DNA of 64,000 bases from Alisma plantago-aquatica. Lineage: Eukaryota; Streptophyta; Magnoliopsida; Alismatales; Alismataceae. The stretch covers positions 562,715,406 to 562,779,405 of the forward strand of contig OY856410.1 of the NCBI GenBank assembly GCA_963693085.1. Reading direction: 5' to 3'. A program made the translations under genes and the position numbers. How positions within the stretch are numbered: the stretch's first letter is position 1; each line of letters opens with the position of its first letter. This document shows, piece after piece, positions 25,250-37,451 of the stretch. The notes beneath the pieces were generated by a model. It searched no databases, was not told the origin of the DNA, and was given only the letters and a program-made list of their open reading frames with translations.

Positions 25250-26680
25250 TATGCTATTTTTTAATCTCCTCAATCAAAACTATCATTGTCACTACTTTGA
25301 GATACACTTTCATGATCTTGCTGAATTTGGGATTGGACTTTTTCCATTGTTGAACTATCAATAGTAATTCCTTCTATATCCAATCTAACTATGTTGCAAT
25401 CACTATCTTAATCCTCTGATGCCATTGTTGGCCCATTTCTAGTTTCACCTTGCAAATAAGCTTCGACATTCTCAATACATGATTGTTCTTACATGTTGAA
25501 CATATCTCAAGGGGCAATCTTCACTGTAAAATGCCAACCTTTTACAGTGAGATCTTCTACATAAAATACTTGTCCAACTTGAGATGCCTCTACAAATGGT
25601 ACTCTAGTAGTTTGAATTCGTCTCAAATTAACAAGGGTCAACCCATGTTCATCATGCTTGATTCCCCTCTTTGCGTATATGTCCACCCAATCACACTAAT
25701 ATAATGTCACCTTAAAGTGTTCATAATAATTGAGCACAATAACATCCTTCAAAACACCATAGTATGTAACATCTCTAGTAATTGGGTTGCGGTCAGTCGT
25801 TTTAGAATAACAATCAGTCTTAGCTACCATAAAGAGTCCACTATTCTATGTTGTTCAGTTCACATCTTTTGCCTTGGTATGAAATATGTGACTGTTGAAA
25901 ACATAGCCCTTGTACTTAATGGCCACTTGATGTGGACCTTGAGAAAGAAACTTGATTTTATCATCCACCATCTCTGTTCTTGTGAGCGTAATCTAACAAA
26001 AAAAATGTTGTTAGATTTTATTCATGAAGCATTACAAATTAAATTAGCTCATATAAATTTACATGTTCTTTAAACCATCCATCAAATGAGTTACTATGTA
26101 TTCTCTAAACCTCCTTTAAGGACTTCTGAGTATGTGTTTGCCTAATGATATCATAGTGCTTCCTGAATACAAAATATTTGCAATTGGAATATGTTATAGA
26201 ATTTTAATAATAGAAGATAATTGTCACTAACTTACTTAATGTAGGGTTCAATTGCTTCACAATTGAACAAAACATTCTTGTGGGCTTGTTGCATTGTATG
26301 TTTGTCCAAGACACATGTCACCATTTTACCAGCACCACGACCTACTGTCAAGAAAATAGACCAATCATCATTGCCAGGTGTTGGCTCATTTTCCAATCTA
26401 CTTCATTAGTATCATTTCTATTTGGCCGATTTAATTTTGTTTCAACTCCATCCAAGTATCTTGAACAAAAAGTTAGGCACTCTTTCACTATATATCCCTA
26501 TTTTATTGATCCTTCTAGATATCTTTTATTACGAACATATCTTTTTAGAGTCATCAGATACCTCATAACAAAGTTGATGAAAATATTATCAAAAATTACA
26601 TTACAATAGGTATAATCATAACGACGTATGAAAAGTTACCTTTCATTTGGATACATCCAACGATACTGAAAACAGCCAGC
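25250..26680 (-). pseudogene. CACTA TNP2 transposase, C-terminal part
   Basis: Minus-strand C-terminal half of the En/Spm transposase. From the LARD-2 boundary at 26,680 it reads CFQYRWMYPNER; after a 78-bp intron it continues YLMTLKRYVRNKRYLEGSI and KECLTFCSRYLDGVETKLNR (DUF4218 region). Further on, 25,530-25,770 gives VIVLNYYEHFKVTLY, CDWVDIYAKRGIKHDEHG and LTLVNLRRIQ...ASQVGQVFYVEDL, the DUF4216 domain. A stop precedes CDWVD and another splits GSI/GYIVKEC. The catalytic N-terminal portion is not in the window. The upstream continuation lies beyond LARD-2 at 34,745-34,935. Confidence 0.8.
26562..26639 (-). other. 78-bp intron in TNP2
   Basis: Minus-strand GTAACTTTTC...GTTATGAG segment between codons for NE and YLMTLKR; removal joins AG/G into an Arg codon and restores the family sequence (MYPxERYLxTLKRYV). 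It has GT-AG borders and is AT-rich, at the lower end of plant intron sizes. Confidence 0.65.
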
Positions 26681-29535
26681 TGTAACGTCCCCAGATTTTC
26701 ACCATCTCAAAACCCCATGGAGATGAGAAGACAAAATCTGAAAATGTTAGACAATCATAATTCGCATACATGAACATACAACCATAACATACTCAAAATG
26801 AGCATAATTCGCATACATGAAGCATAATTCGCATACATGAACATACAACCATAACATACTCAACATTCAACATGAATATTAATTATAACATGAACAATTA
26901 CAGATTACATTTACACATTGAATAGAAAATTTTACATAAATGTATGAACATGTATGCTAATCAAGATCTTAACACAATAGGTAAACCTGTACAACTGCTC
27001 ACATCCCATCATTTTATCCCATGCTATCTCTGAACCTAAAACATATGTGAAACAACGAATCAACATAAAGTTGGTACATGGTTGAAAGATACTATATTAT
27101 GCTGGCATATTTAAAATACTTATATCCACGTACCTGAGTTCAGATATTCCTCACATATCTATGATCATCTAGATAATCTGGTCAACACCTGATTTAAAGA
27201 AATTAATCATCATTAATACAAGGTTTACCATTATTAATGGTATTTTGGTCTAGTTTAGGATTTAGGTCAAATCTAGGTGTTACTGATCTAAATGTGTCTC
27301 TGGTATTTTTATAGTGATCCAGATGTCATTCTAAGCGTCTGGTTCAAATTTCATATTTTTATGATGATTTGTCTATTTTCTGAAATTAAAATGAGTTTAT
27401 AAACATGTAATTGGTCATTAATGAGGAAAGACCCAATAATGAGAAATAAAAGTTAGATCAGGGTCTAAATCCGGTTCCAATAATCATTAAGTGTCTATAA
27501 GAATTTTCTAAGAATTTATTTAGAACAAATATCATTTATTGTGTCTCAAACAACCTAAAATGAAGCATCATCTTGTAAATAGAAACTCAACAATAATACT
27601 ACTTCAAAGGTCTGACTTAGGGGTCCTATAAGGAAGTAGACATTTTTATGAGTCTAGGGGTTTTTTTTTGGGAATTTATTGACCAAGGGAGCTATTTCAT
27701 ATTAATTTATACAAGGTCATTATGTAATATGGATTTTTAGAGTAAATACCTCACTGGGAAAAAGGCAGGGCCGCTGGATCATCTCTCTAGGCATCCCAGA
27801 TGGTCGCCACCTGGTCTCTCGCCCTCGCAGAGTCGGGGCTCTTTCTCTGTTAGCGATGAATGCACTGTCGCATGGACGGAAGTGGTAGGGAAACCACGGC
27901 GGCTGGAACCTCCTCACCCAAAGAAAAAGTGGTAAATATCTTCAATTGATCTCGCTCAAAGGTAGGTTGTCAGGTTGTGGACTCCTCCCTAGACATGGGT
28001 GCACCTCCTCTCGTTTCTCTCTCTTCAGGATCCCAGATCACTTTCTTATTCGTCTTGTCCCCGTCCGTCTATGCGCCGCTATAAGAGGCTGGCCTGGAGG
28101 ATGGTGCTACAACTTTAGCACCCCATCAAATATTAGAAACAATTCCAAGGGGTTCGTCTCATCCATTGCAGTCACTTCAAGTTCTCCTTCTCCTGCGTTC
28201 AGTCTGGGTTGCTCGGACAGTGAGGCCGTCACCCCTTCTGGTGTCATGAATATGGGCTTCGGCGAGCATGAACCCTAGTTTGGAAGAGGAGATCCACGGT
28301 TGGGTTTCATGACCTGGGGCCTAAGGACACACACCGTCGCACCTGGCCTGTTTGGCGATGGAGCACAGGCAGAGAAGAAGGGGAGTTTTGTCGTTGGTGC
28401 CCCAACTCGATCCATGCTTCTTTGAGGAGGTCCGAAGACAGCTATCGATCTCATTGGAAAGCTCATATCGTGGTGAAAAGCACCAGAAGTTCTTGCCCAA
28501 CCTTGCCTCCATGCTCTGCGAGTTTGGATTCAGGGGCTATAGGGAAGACCTTTCAGAAGACAAGAATCCTTGATGTGAACTTCACACCATGTCTGGTCGG
28601 TGCTTCTCACCCCTTTGGAACCACCTCTTGGCCATCTCTTCTTCATTTCCTTTTCAGTTGTGATAGACGATGGAGAAGGGGTTGTGGAGAAGGGTATGGT
28701 CTCTCAATACTATGGTTCTCAAGTGTGACTGAAGGATAATTGGGTTCAGATTGATGCCTAGATCATAGTGTTTCCAAAAAAATCCCCTTTTATTCCCCCC
28801 TTTCATCAGATCTAAAGGAAGTACCTCAGTTGGTTTTGTTCCTCCATTTTTGGAGGTAATGGACGACCAGGTAACATTACTAGTTGCTAGCAAGGTGCCA
28901 CACAACCCTCCAAAGAAAATGACAGTTTGGTAGGGTAATAAACCTGAAACTAGCTGAAATCATATCCTCATTTTACATATCCTCCAATTATACTTGTATC
29001 ATTGAATCAAAAATTGAAGCTTCAATATCTCTCAAATTTCTAATTGGAATTCCATGAAATTTGAACCAAGGGTATTTCATCACGTAAATCCTCACATTAT
29101 CAAGTTTGAACCCTAATTTCTAACTATTGATCATCTGACTTGACTCTCAAAAAGAGTCATAAATAATTGTATAGACCTTAATTACAAGTCATTTGATCCT
29201 CAACTCTTGATTAAATAAGTCCAAAAGAAAATACCTTTTATCATCCTAACATACCTCAATTTTCATTAACTTGGCACTTGAATTCATTGAGATTGTTAAA
29301 TGGGTCCCTTGGACTCATAGGTACCCAAATCAATTAATATACAAATATATTCATCATAATTGAACTCAATTCGTGTCCTAATCATCAATTGCATATTTGT
29401 TTACACTTTCTAAGTGAAAAGAGTCACTAATTGAACAACTAATTCCTCAGTTTGGTATCATTCATCCATGGGAGACTTGTGGTCTTAAGATACTATGTTT
29501 GGTATGAAAATCCAAAAAAAATCTGGGTTATCACA
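26681..29535 (-). repeat. LARD-2 3' LTR (2,855 bp)
   Basis: Matches 31,487-34,744 along its length, with about 3-4% mismatch in stretches compared by eye. It lacks two blocks present in the other LTR: about 395 bp corresponding to 31,885-32,275, lost or gained between short AATACT repeats, and about 57 bp corresponding to 32,966-33,022. It also has a short local duplication of CATAATTCGCATACATGAA near 26,766-26,840. A GC-rich island at 27,730-28,700 carries open frames on both strands (for example 27,946-28,278); none is recognisable. Confidence 0.85.
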
Positions 29536-31486
29536 TTCACCCCACCGTATATGGAATTTCGTCCTTGAAATTCAACTAGTTTCACAATCATGGTGATATT
29601 AAAAAGTTCAACTTCATAATAGTCACTACTTGTAGGTTCCAATGTTGTTATAGTCTTTAATGAACTCTAAGTTGTCATCTTAGGTTTTTGAGCAAATAGG
29701 GGTGCACACTCTGCCTTATATCAGTCAAAGCATCATCAATCAACTCAATCATAGCAGGACATTATTTAAATATCAGATTTACATCCTCTACCTCCCTACA
29801 GGAAATAGGGTTTATCATACATATGATGTTTAGAAGATTATACTCAAATTTTTAGATTTCATCTTCTCATCTAAATAAGGTGATATCAAGATTTCAATTC
29901 ATTAGCTATTGAAATTTATCATACTTGAAATCATTATTGTTGTTTATGCTCGACATCATACTAAGATCGCATCATTAGAGGGAACTAATATTCATCTTTG
30001 TATATCAGGGTTTCACCCTATTATGTAAGAGTTGTTACCAAACTAGAAGCTTAGAGTCAAAAGATTTGAAGTTAAGAACTATATGTTGTGATCATGTAAC
30101 CCATGATCCAAAGATATATTTATTTCTAGTTCGTGATTTCAACTTATATATTTCATGCATGACAAAGAGGGAAGGAGGATATACTAAGCCAATTTTACCA
30201 TGATTTCAACTTAGATATTTCATGTATGATATAGGAAGGGAATATAGAATAGGTCAAGCTTATCTAAGTGACCCTTCATACATAATCATCCAAATAGCTC
30301 AAGTGAGGTTTCTAGCATCATATATAGAGACAGAAAAGTGGAAGGAACAACATTTATGAGTATCTTATGCACGAAGCATTTTAGTCTTAGAACCAGAGTT
30401 CATATATCACCTCACTTGCAGCTATTGATGAAATTCACAAACATATGTCACTCAAGCTAAGACCTAGTTTAATCAAAAGGATTGACTTCCTCATTATGAG
30501 TCGCCTACCCATCATTTTTTTTATAGCCCAACTCTCACATATAGATTGGAATCATGCATAAGGACTCAACTCATCTGCTCAGGAGTAACCTAGCTTAGGA
30601 CACATCATTTCACATATTTTCATATATTGTAGGGTAGGTCCTATGGCCCTCTCCTTGTGGGTCTCACTCTCTCTGGTGTTCACCACATATCTTTTCCTAA
30701 CACTGAGGTTCTCCTTTGTAAAAGAGCTTGAGGCTCATGCATATTCAACTTTATCTTAAGCTTAGATAATCTTAAGTAAGAAAAGGGAATATATTTTCAT
30801 CATCAAGACTTAGCTTAGAATCTTCAAAATTAGATTCATCTCGTATACAACTTAGATCCATATAAAACAACTTATGTCATTAGAGGTATAACTTAGATAA
30901 GATCATCCATGCTTATACTAACTATCATTCTATCATCTACTCTATTTATAACATATCTTGATAAGGCTCTAGACATCTAATCTAGACTACTCTCTCTTCT
31001 AGACTGATGTCACTCCCTTTCACTTAGGCTGCATGAACACTAACTACTCTCCAGTGTGAGGGACACATTTTTATATTTACATATATATAATAAAATATTA
31101 TATAATTCTTTTCTCCGAGAAAGAAGACGTCAGAGAAAACTATCGAGGCTTGAACCAATTGGAAAACAAAACCAAATCAGCAAAATCGAGTGTCCCACAC
31201 ACAGTAGATATTCTAGTGTTATGCCACCTAGTGAAATGGTGAGAACGAGATGTAGAGTAGTGTAGCTACCCAATACATATGAGCTCTATATGCAAAGGGT
31301 TTCAGACACTTGTCTAAACTTAGTTCTCAAACATCTAGGTTCTAACTTAGAGGCGAAGACAAACCTTATTCCTATAGAACAACTTACTAAGTTTCTAGGA
31401 TTTAATGTGAAAGGTGAAATTTAGTTTTTTATGTTTCATGGTGAGCAATTGTCAGGTGTAGCTATTGTTCATGCTCTGATACCAAC
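29536..31486 (-). other. LARD-2 interior, non-coding
   Basis: On the element strand it starts with the PBS (31,484-31,473) and ends with GGACGAAATTCCATATAC then the G-rich GGTGGGGTGAA (29,546-29,536), the putative polypurine primer. No frame has retroviral homology. It is homologous to the LARD-3 interior at 1,423-3,393 and contains a CTCTCTCT-type tract near 30,670 and AT-rich sequence. Confidence 0.75.
31473..31484 (-). other. Primer-binding site of LARD-2
   Basis: GCTCTGATACCA on the plus strand, that is TGGTATCAGAGC on the element strand, complementary to the 3' end of initiator-Met tRNA. It is two bases inside the 5' LTR end. Confidence 0.9.
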
Positions 31487-34400
31487 TGTAACGTCCCCGG
31501 ATTTTCACCTTCTCAAAACCCCATGGAGATGAGAAGACAAAATCCGAAAACGTTAGACAATCGTTTCAGAGAGCGATGCGGAAGCATAATTCGCATACAT
31601 GAACATACAACCATAACATACTCAACATTCAACATGACTATTAATTATAACATGAACTATTACAGATTACATTTACACATTGAATAGAAAATTTTACATA
31701 AGTGTATGAACATGTATGCTAATCAAGATCTTAACACAATAGGTAAACCTGTACAACTGCTCACATCCCATCATTTTATCCCATGCTATCTCTGAACCTA
31801 AAACATACGTAAAACAACAAATCAACATAAAGTTAGTATGTGGTTGAAAGATATTATACTATGCTGGCATATTTAAAATACTTGAAGAAGAAGAAAGAAA
31901 AATGAAAGCATTATTTAAGGCAGAAAATCAGGTAAACCCAAGTTATTAATCATATTTCAATGGACATGTATTACTATGGTGGACTTAGCACAAACATATA
32001 TTATTGGGCCCTATCCCCGCGTACCTTGTACCATTAGGGATCTCCCTGCGTACCTTGTACTATTAGGGAGGTGCTAGTCAACATTAATACTTTCCCTCTT
32101 TAATAGGGAGATTAATAAACCATTTGTAACTACATTCCATTTTCTTTTCTTAGTGATCTTAGTGTACAAGGCGGAAACAACAATACATATAGATGTACAT
32201 CCAACAAGATATTCAAATACATGGAAGCAATTACTCATAATTATCATCCAACAAAAACTAGTCATATACTTATATCCACATACCTGAGTTCAGATATTCC
32301 TCACATATCCATGATCATCTAGATAATCTGGTCAGCACCTGATTTAAAGAAATTAATCATCATTAATACAAGGTTTACCATTATTAATGGCATTTTGGTC
32401 CAGTTTAGGATTTAGGTCAAATCTAGGTGTTACTGATCTAAAATGTGCCTCTGGTATTTTTATAGTGATCCAAATGTCATTCTAAGGGTCTGGTTTAGAT
32501 TTCATATTTTTATGATGATTGGTCTATTTTTTGAAATTAAAATGAGTTTATAAACATCTAATTGGTCATTAATGAGGAAAGACCCAATAATGAGCAATAA
32601 AAGTTAGATCAGGGTCTAAATCAGGTTCCAATAATCATTAAGTGTCTATAAGAATTTTCTAAGAATTTATTTAGAACAAATATCATTTATTGTGTCTCAA
32701 ACAACCTAAAATGAAGCATCATCTTGTAAATAGAAACTCAACAATAATACTACTTCAAAGGTCTGACTTAGGGGTCCTATAAGGAAGTAGACATTTTTAT
32801 GAGTCTAGGGGTATTTTTTTTGGGAATTTATTGACCAAGGGAGCTATTTCATATTAATTTATACAAGGTCATTATGTAATATGGAGTTTTAGAGTAAATA
32901 CCTCACTGGGAAAAAGGCAGGGCCGCTGGATCATCTCTCTAGGCATCCCAGATGGCCGCCACCTTGTTGCTATATTTCTTGAACCGGTCTATTTGGGATC
33001 TTCTTACTGAGCCGGTCCATGTGTCTCTCGCCCTCACAAAGTCGGGGCTCTTTCTCTGTTAGCGATGAATGCACTACCGCGGGGACGGAAGTGATAGGGA
33101 AACCATGACGGCTGGAACCTCCTCACACAAAGAAAAAGCTGGCAATATCTTCAATTGATCTCGCTCAAAGGTAGGTTTCCAGGTTGTGGACTCCTCCCTA
33201 GACATGGGTGCACCTCCTATCGTTTCTCTCTCTTCGGGATCCCAGATCGCTTTCTTATTTGTCTGCTCCTCGTTCGGCTATGCACCGCCATGAGCGGCTG
33301 GCCTGGAGGATGGTGCCAGAACTTCCGCACCCCATCAAATATTAGAAACAATTCCAAGGGGTTCGTCTCGTCCATTGGAGTCACTTCAAGTTCTCCTTCT
33401 CCTGTGTTTAGTCTGGGTTGCTCGGACAGTGAGGCTGTCACCCCTTCCGGTGTCATTAATATGGGCTCCGGTGAGCATGAACCCTGGTTTGGAAGAGGAG
33501 ATCCACGTTTGGGTTTCATGACCTGGCGCCTAAGGACACACACTGTCGCACCTGGCCTGGTTGGTGATGGAGCACAGGCAAAGAAGAAGGGGAGTTTTGT
33601 TGTTGGTGCCCCAACTCGATCCATGCTACTTTGAGGAGGTCCGAAGATAGTTATCGATCTCGTTGGAAAGCTCATATCGTGGTGAAAAGCACCAGAAGTT
33701 CTTGCCCAACCTTGCCTCCATGCTCTGCGAGTTTAGATTCAGGGGCTATAGGGAAGACCTTTTAGAAGACAAGAAGCCTTGCTGTGAACTTCACACCATG
33801 CCTGGTCGGTGCTTCTCACCCCTTTGGAACCACCTCTTGGCCATCTCTTCTACATTTCCTTTTCAGTTGTGATAGACGATGGAGAAGGGGTTATGGAGAA
33901 GGGTACGGTCTCTCAATACTATGGTTCTCAAGTGTGACTGAAGGATCACTGGGTTCAGATTGATGCCTAGATCATAGTGTTTCCAACAAAATCCCCTTTG
34001 ATTCCCCCCTTTCATCGGATCTAAACGAAGTACCTCAGCTGGTTTTGTTCCTCCATTTTTGGAGGTAATGGATGACCAGGTAACATTACTAGTCGCTAGC
34101 AAGGTGCCACACATCCCTCCAAAGAAAATGATAGTGTGATAGGGTAATAAACCCGAAACTAGCTGAAATCATATCCTCATTTTACATATCCTCCAATTAT
34201 ACTTGTATCATTGAATCAAAAATTGAAGCTTCAATATCTCTCAAATTTCTAATTGGAATTCCATGAAATTTGAACCATGGGTATTTCATCACTTAAATCC
34301 TCACATTATCAAGTTTGAACCCAAATTTCTAATTATTCGTCATTAGACTTGACTCTCAAAAAGAGTCATAAATAATTGTATAGACCTTAATTACAAGTCA

Positions 34401-34744
34401 TTTGATCCTCAACTCTTGATTAAATAAGTCCAAAAGAAAATACCTTTTATCATCCTAACATACCTCAATTTTCATTAACTTGGCACTTGAATTCATTGAG
34501 ATTGTTAAATGGGTCCCTTGGACTCATAAGTACCCAAATCAATTAATATACAAATATATTCATCATAATTGAACTCAATTCGTGTCCTAATCATCAATTG
34601 CATATTTGTTTACACTTTCTAAGTGAAAAGAGTCATTAATTGAACAACTAATTCCTCATTTTGGTATCATTCATCCATGGGAGACTCGTGGTCTTAAGAT
34701 ACTATGTTTGGTATGAAAATAAAAAAAAAATATGGGTTATCACA
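31487..34744 (-). repeat. LARD-2 5' LTR (3,258 bp)
   Basis: Full-length copy bounded by TGTAACGTCCCC at 31,487 and GGGTTATCACA ending at 34,744 (plus-strand reading). It includes a 395-bp block (31,885-32,275) absent from the 3' LTR. That block contains two imperfect copies of CTGCGTACCTTGTACTATTA-like sequence near 32,016-32,065. A GC-rich island at 32,910-33,860 has a 159-aa plus and a 152-aa minus open frame. Both are disrupted or shortened in the sister LTR, so neither looks selected. Confidence 0.85.
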
Positions 34745-34935
34745 CAAGCTATCTTAGCTTCATAAGCGAGATGGATTGATATATGCACCATTATGTCAAA
34801 AAACATGGAGGGAATATCTTCTCCATCTCACAAAGTGTCACAGCTATTGTATATTTCAATGCATCAAAATCATTTGGATCTATGACTTTAGTGCACAATA
34901 TGTAATAGGCCTAATAGAATAGTCACTTTCCCACT
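34745..34935 (-). pseudogene. CACTA TNP2, part upstream of LARD-2
   Basis: Minus-strand continuation of the transposase: ILCTKVIDPNDFDALKYTIA followed by TLCEMEKIFPPCFFDIMVH and ISIHLAYEAKIA, ending at the LARD-2 5' end. It joins the CFQYRWMYP segment across the insertion, both parts of DUF4218. Similarity fades near 34,935 (an in-frame stop and apparent frameshift lie near 34,915), where copia pre-integrase sequence begins. Confidence 0.75.
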
Positions 34936-36135
34936 ACATATAGTGAATATACTTTTGTCAAATTGCTCAATAAATAAGACATGCATGTCTTTATTGGTCC
35001 AATAACCAAAAGATTATAGACCAACACCATGTTGGAATCTGGAAGTGCATTTCTCATTATGTGTATTAGATGAAAATTCTATAGGTATACATTGCTCGAG
35101 TCATCAAATCATTCATTATATGTGTAATACATATTTGTCTCTATAACTATCAAGTATAGTTTATGAGACACAGTGCATTGCCATAGAAGATCATATCTTT
35201 TAAATTGAAAGATAATGTTCTTATCATATAAGACATATGATGTTTTTCATTAATGGCAAGTACATAATAGACATTCACTAATTCTATCACATTTTCCCTT
35301 GAATGCCATCTCTCAACTATAGTGGAAGCGACCCTTGCTCCACACACTTCTAGCTTATTTATTCTTAGGTTATGAAGTATAAATCTCTATCTCTGTCTTC
35401 TTCCTGAGATCCTCTAAGAAGACGATAATTCCTTTCCAATGTCCAGACAAGTGACAATGGTAGCACTTTATCCTTTAAGTGAAAAGGACAGATTCCTTTT
35501 ACACTTACCCTTCTCCATATATTGAGTGAAGAAGAATTGGACTTTAGCTCAGCCTCAGAACACTTCTTGGCATTGCCTTTGCCCTAGGACTCACTTCTGC
35601 TGATCGTCGTAATGGATTTGTCCATTTTCTTCCTTGCTTTGGCATCAACATGACAAGCATTAGATAAATTGACTATATGATTCATGCAATGGTTGCATAA
35701 TCATATTCATGGTCAACTCTTGACCTAAAATAATACCAATCATTCCATATGTCCAATCATATTGAGCATATGGGGTTCTACTAGAAGTCCCTTTATTAAT
35801 TTTTACTCAAATAATGCTTTGTAAACATTATTCCTTATTGCTTTACATGATTCTTAAGATGTGTTACCATCTTCAAGAATGTCCATGTTATCATGTTGTT
35901 CATGCAACTCATAGTTTATGAAGCATAGCATAAGGTGCTTAATGTATATGACTCATTGGCATGCTTCAAATAAGCATTAAATTTAGTCCTTAGGCGCATT
36001 TGGAGTGGGTTCCTCTGGCTTTGGTCTCTCAAGGACATAGAGCTTTTAGTTCATTGAGAACATTTCTCAAATTCCTAAACTAGATTTGAAAGTTAATCCT
36101 ATTTGGTTTGTCCTATTTGAGAACTAATCACAACT
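34936..36135 (-). pseudogene. Copia-2 gag to pre-integrase relic
   Basis: Minus-strand Ty1/copia coding remnant, same family as Copia-1. Gag pieces lie at about 35,870-36,060 (LERPKPEEPTPNAP-like after frame shifts; NYELHEQHDNMDILEDGN). A zinc-knuckle remnant CYHCHLSGHWKG lies at about 35,430-35,470. Part of the protease is GARVASTIVERWHSRENVI (about 35,270-35,340) with the active-site segment deleted. The following region gives ELVNVYYVLAINEKHHMSYM and FYGNALCL (35,150-35,270). Degenerate pre-integrase sequence ends near 34,936 at FDKSIFT. Integrase, RT and RNase H are missing. Confidence 0.7.
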
Positions 36136-37438
36136 ATATCGTATTTGTGTTTGTCTACAAAAAGAATATTGCAACTTTTCAAAACATTTTTTATCTAATT
36201 TGATTTGATAAATTGGACGATATTAATTAGGTTTTTAATTAATTATCACTCGCACTATTTTTCTCAAATTGATAGCCCTCAATATCAATTTGGAATATTG
36301 CAGCATATAATATTCTAGTGGGCTAAGATCCAAAACAAGTTAACGGTTACCCGGCCTACACTAGTATCCACAGTCAATTATCAAGGTAGGAAATCATACA
36401 GTTTGCATCACATGCAACACTTGGATAGATGATATGCGCAACTCCTTGCCATAATCATTTGCATGCTTCTAGGCCCAGATGCTCTGAGAATCACCAATCA
36501 AGCCTGACCCAAAAGCCGACACGATAACAATGTACCCAGCTTTAGCGGCACCAACATTATTACCATCACATTTCCACAAGATAGACGGTGTACCATGCTT
36601 AGGTGTCACCTATGCTTGGTCGATCAAGCTTTTCATGTGTGCCACTTTTGGAAAGCATCTAAGACCTTGATATTTTCATTGAGGGAGTTTGTATATAAAT
36701 ACATATACATATCCAATAACCACATACTATAGTATGTATCATATACATCCTATAACCACAACATGAACATGCAATCAGAAATATACGCGTGATGATTATG
36801 GCTAGTCTGATGCAATTCCTTGGAGCAATAAGGAATTCCCACCATCTAAGGTCCACATCACATGCAACCTGTTGTTGATGAAGATATGTGCTTTCTCCAA
36901 TCCAGGTTGATCAGTTCAACACTTGAACCAGTCGACTTGCCTCTTGGTTTCTCAGTTGGGATCTTGAAACGGTCATCTGGTCTCCTCGGTCCTCCAAATG
37001 GTCAGTTTGTCCAGTGCAGAACAAATTCTCACAACGATGCATAAATTAAAACTATCCTATTTTTTACATTGTAAAAGGGAAACCTTGGGTTACATTCGAG
37101 GGGAAATAGAAACAAGAGCATTAATTACATTAATAATGGAGAGAGGGGATCGGTACGCAGACTGATTAACGACAAGAATAAACCACAACAATGCACACAC
37201 AGATCTAGGGTTTTGTCCATAACTACGCTAACATCCACGATCAAAATATTTTTACAGCGACACATATGGATTGTATATCATATCATATATATATATATAT
37301 ATTAGTTGTCATTGTATGTGGTATTTAATTAGATATGCACATTAATCATTTTAATATTCACATCACATGCAATAATGAATAAAAAAACTAAATCCGATCA
37401 CATTGATTTAGATCCCAAATACAATGTAGATTGACGGG
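36136..37438 (-). other. Copia-2 leader, non-coding
   Basis: Sequence between PBS and gag on the minus strand, collinear with the Copia-1 leader (12,801-14,165) in opposite orientation. It includes a (TA)n tract at 37,286-37,302. No gene; the short frames at 36,659-37,044 are not supported. Confidence 0.55.
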
Positions 37439-37450
37439 GCTCTGATACCA
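37439..37450 (-). other. Primer-binding site of Copia-2
   Basis: GCTCTGATACCA on plus equals TGGTATCAGAGC on the element strand, matching initiator-Met tRNA. The neighbouring LTR end reads TTTCCCAATA on the element strand. Confidence 0.85.
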
Positions 37451-37451
37451 C

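Larger units (their letters stand above)
26681..34744 (-). mobile_element. LARD-2: non-autonomous long-LTR retrotransposon
   Basis: An 8.06-kb element on the minus strand with 5' LTR 31,487-34,744, interior 29,536-31,486 and 3' LTR 26,681-29,535. LTR ends read TGTGATAACCC ... GGGGACGTTACA on the element strand. A PBS for initiator-Met tRNA and a G-rich tract next to the 3' LTR are present. The interior encodes no gag or pol, so it fits the LARD class. It interrupts the TNP2 reading frame of the CACTA element. The flanking 5 bp read CCAGC (26,676-26,680) and CAAGC (34,745-34,749), a target duplication with one change. It is therefore younger than the CACTA element. Confidence 0.85.
15716..34935 (-). 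mobile_element. Truncated CACTA (En/Spm) transposon
   Basis: Class II element read on the minus strand. Its 3' terminus is at 15,716 (CACTACAACAAACA, preceded by TAG, a possible 3-bp target copy) with sub-terminal repeats to about 16,060. Inward lie a long non-coding part with host-gene fragments (16.4-22.4 kb), a tnpA-like gene (22.4-24.8 kb) and the C-terminal half of TNP2 (25.2-26.7 kb). LARD-2 interrupts it at 26,681-34,744 and TNP2 resumes at 34,745-34,935. The 5' half, including the catalytic region and the other terminus, is missing: TNP2 similarity stops abruptly where copia coding sequence starts. The element cannot move by itself. Confidence 0.75.

Noticed and set aside
33155..33675. 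159-aa (plus) and 152-aa (minus) open frames
   Set aside because: Overlapping frames on both strands of the LARD-2 LTR island; truncated in the other LTR and no recognisable domain.
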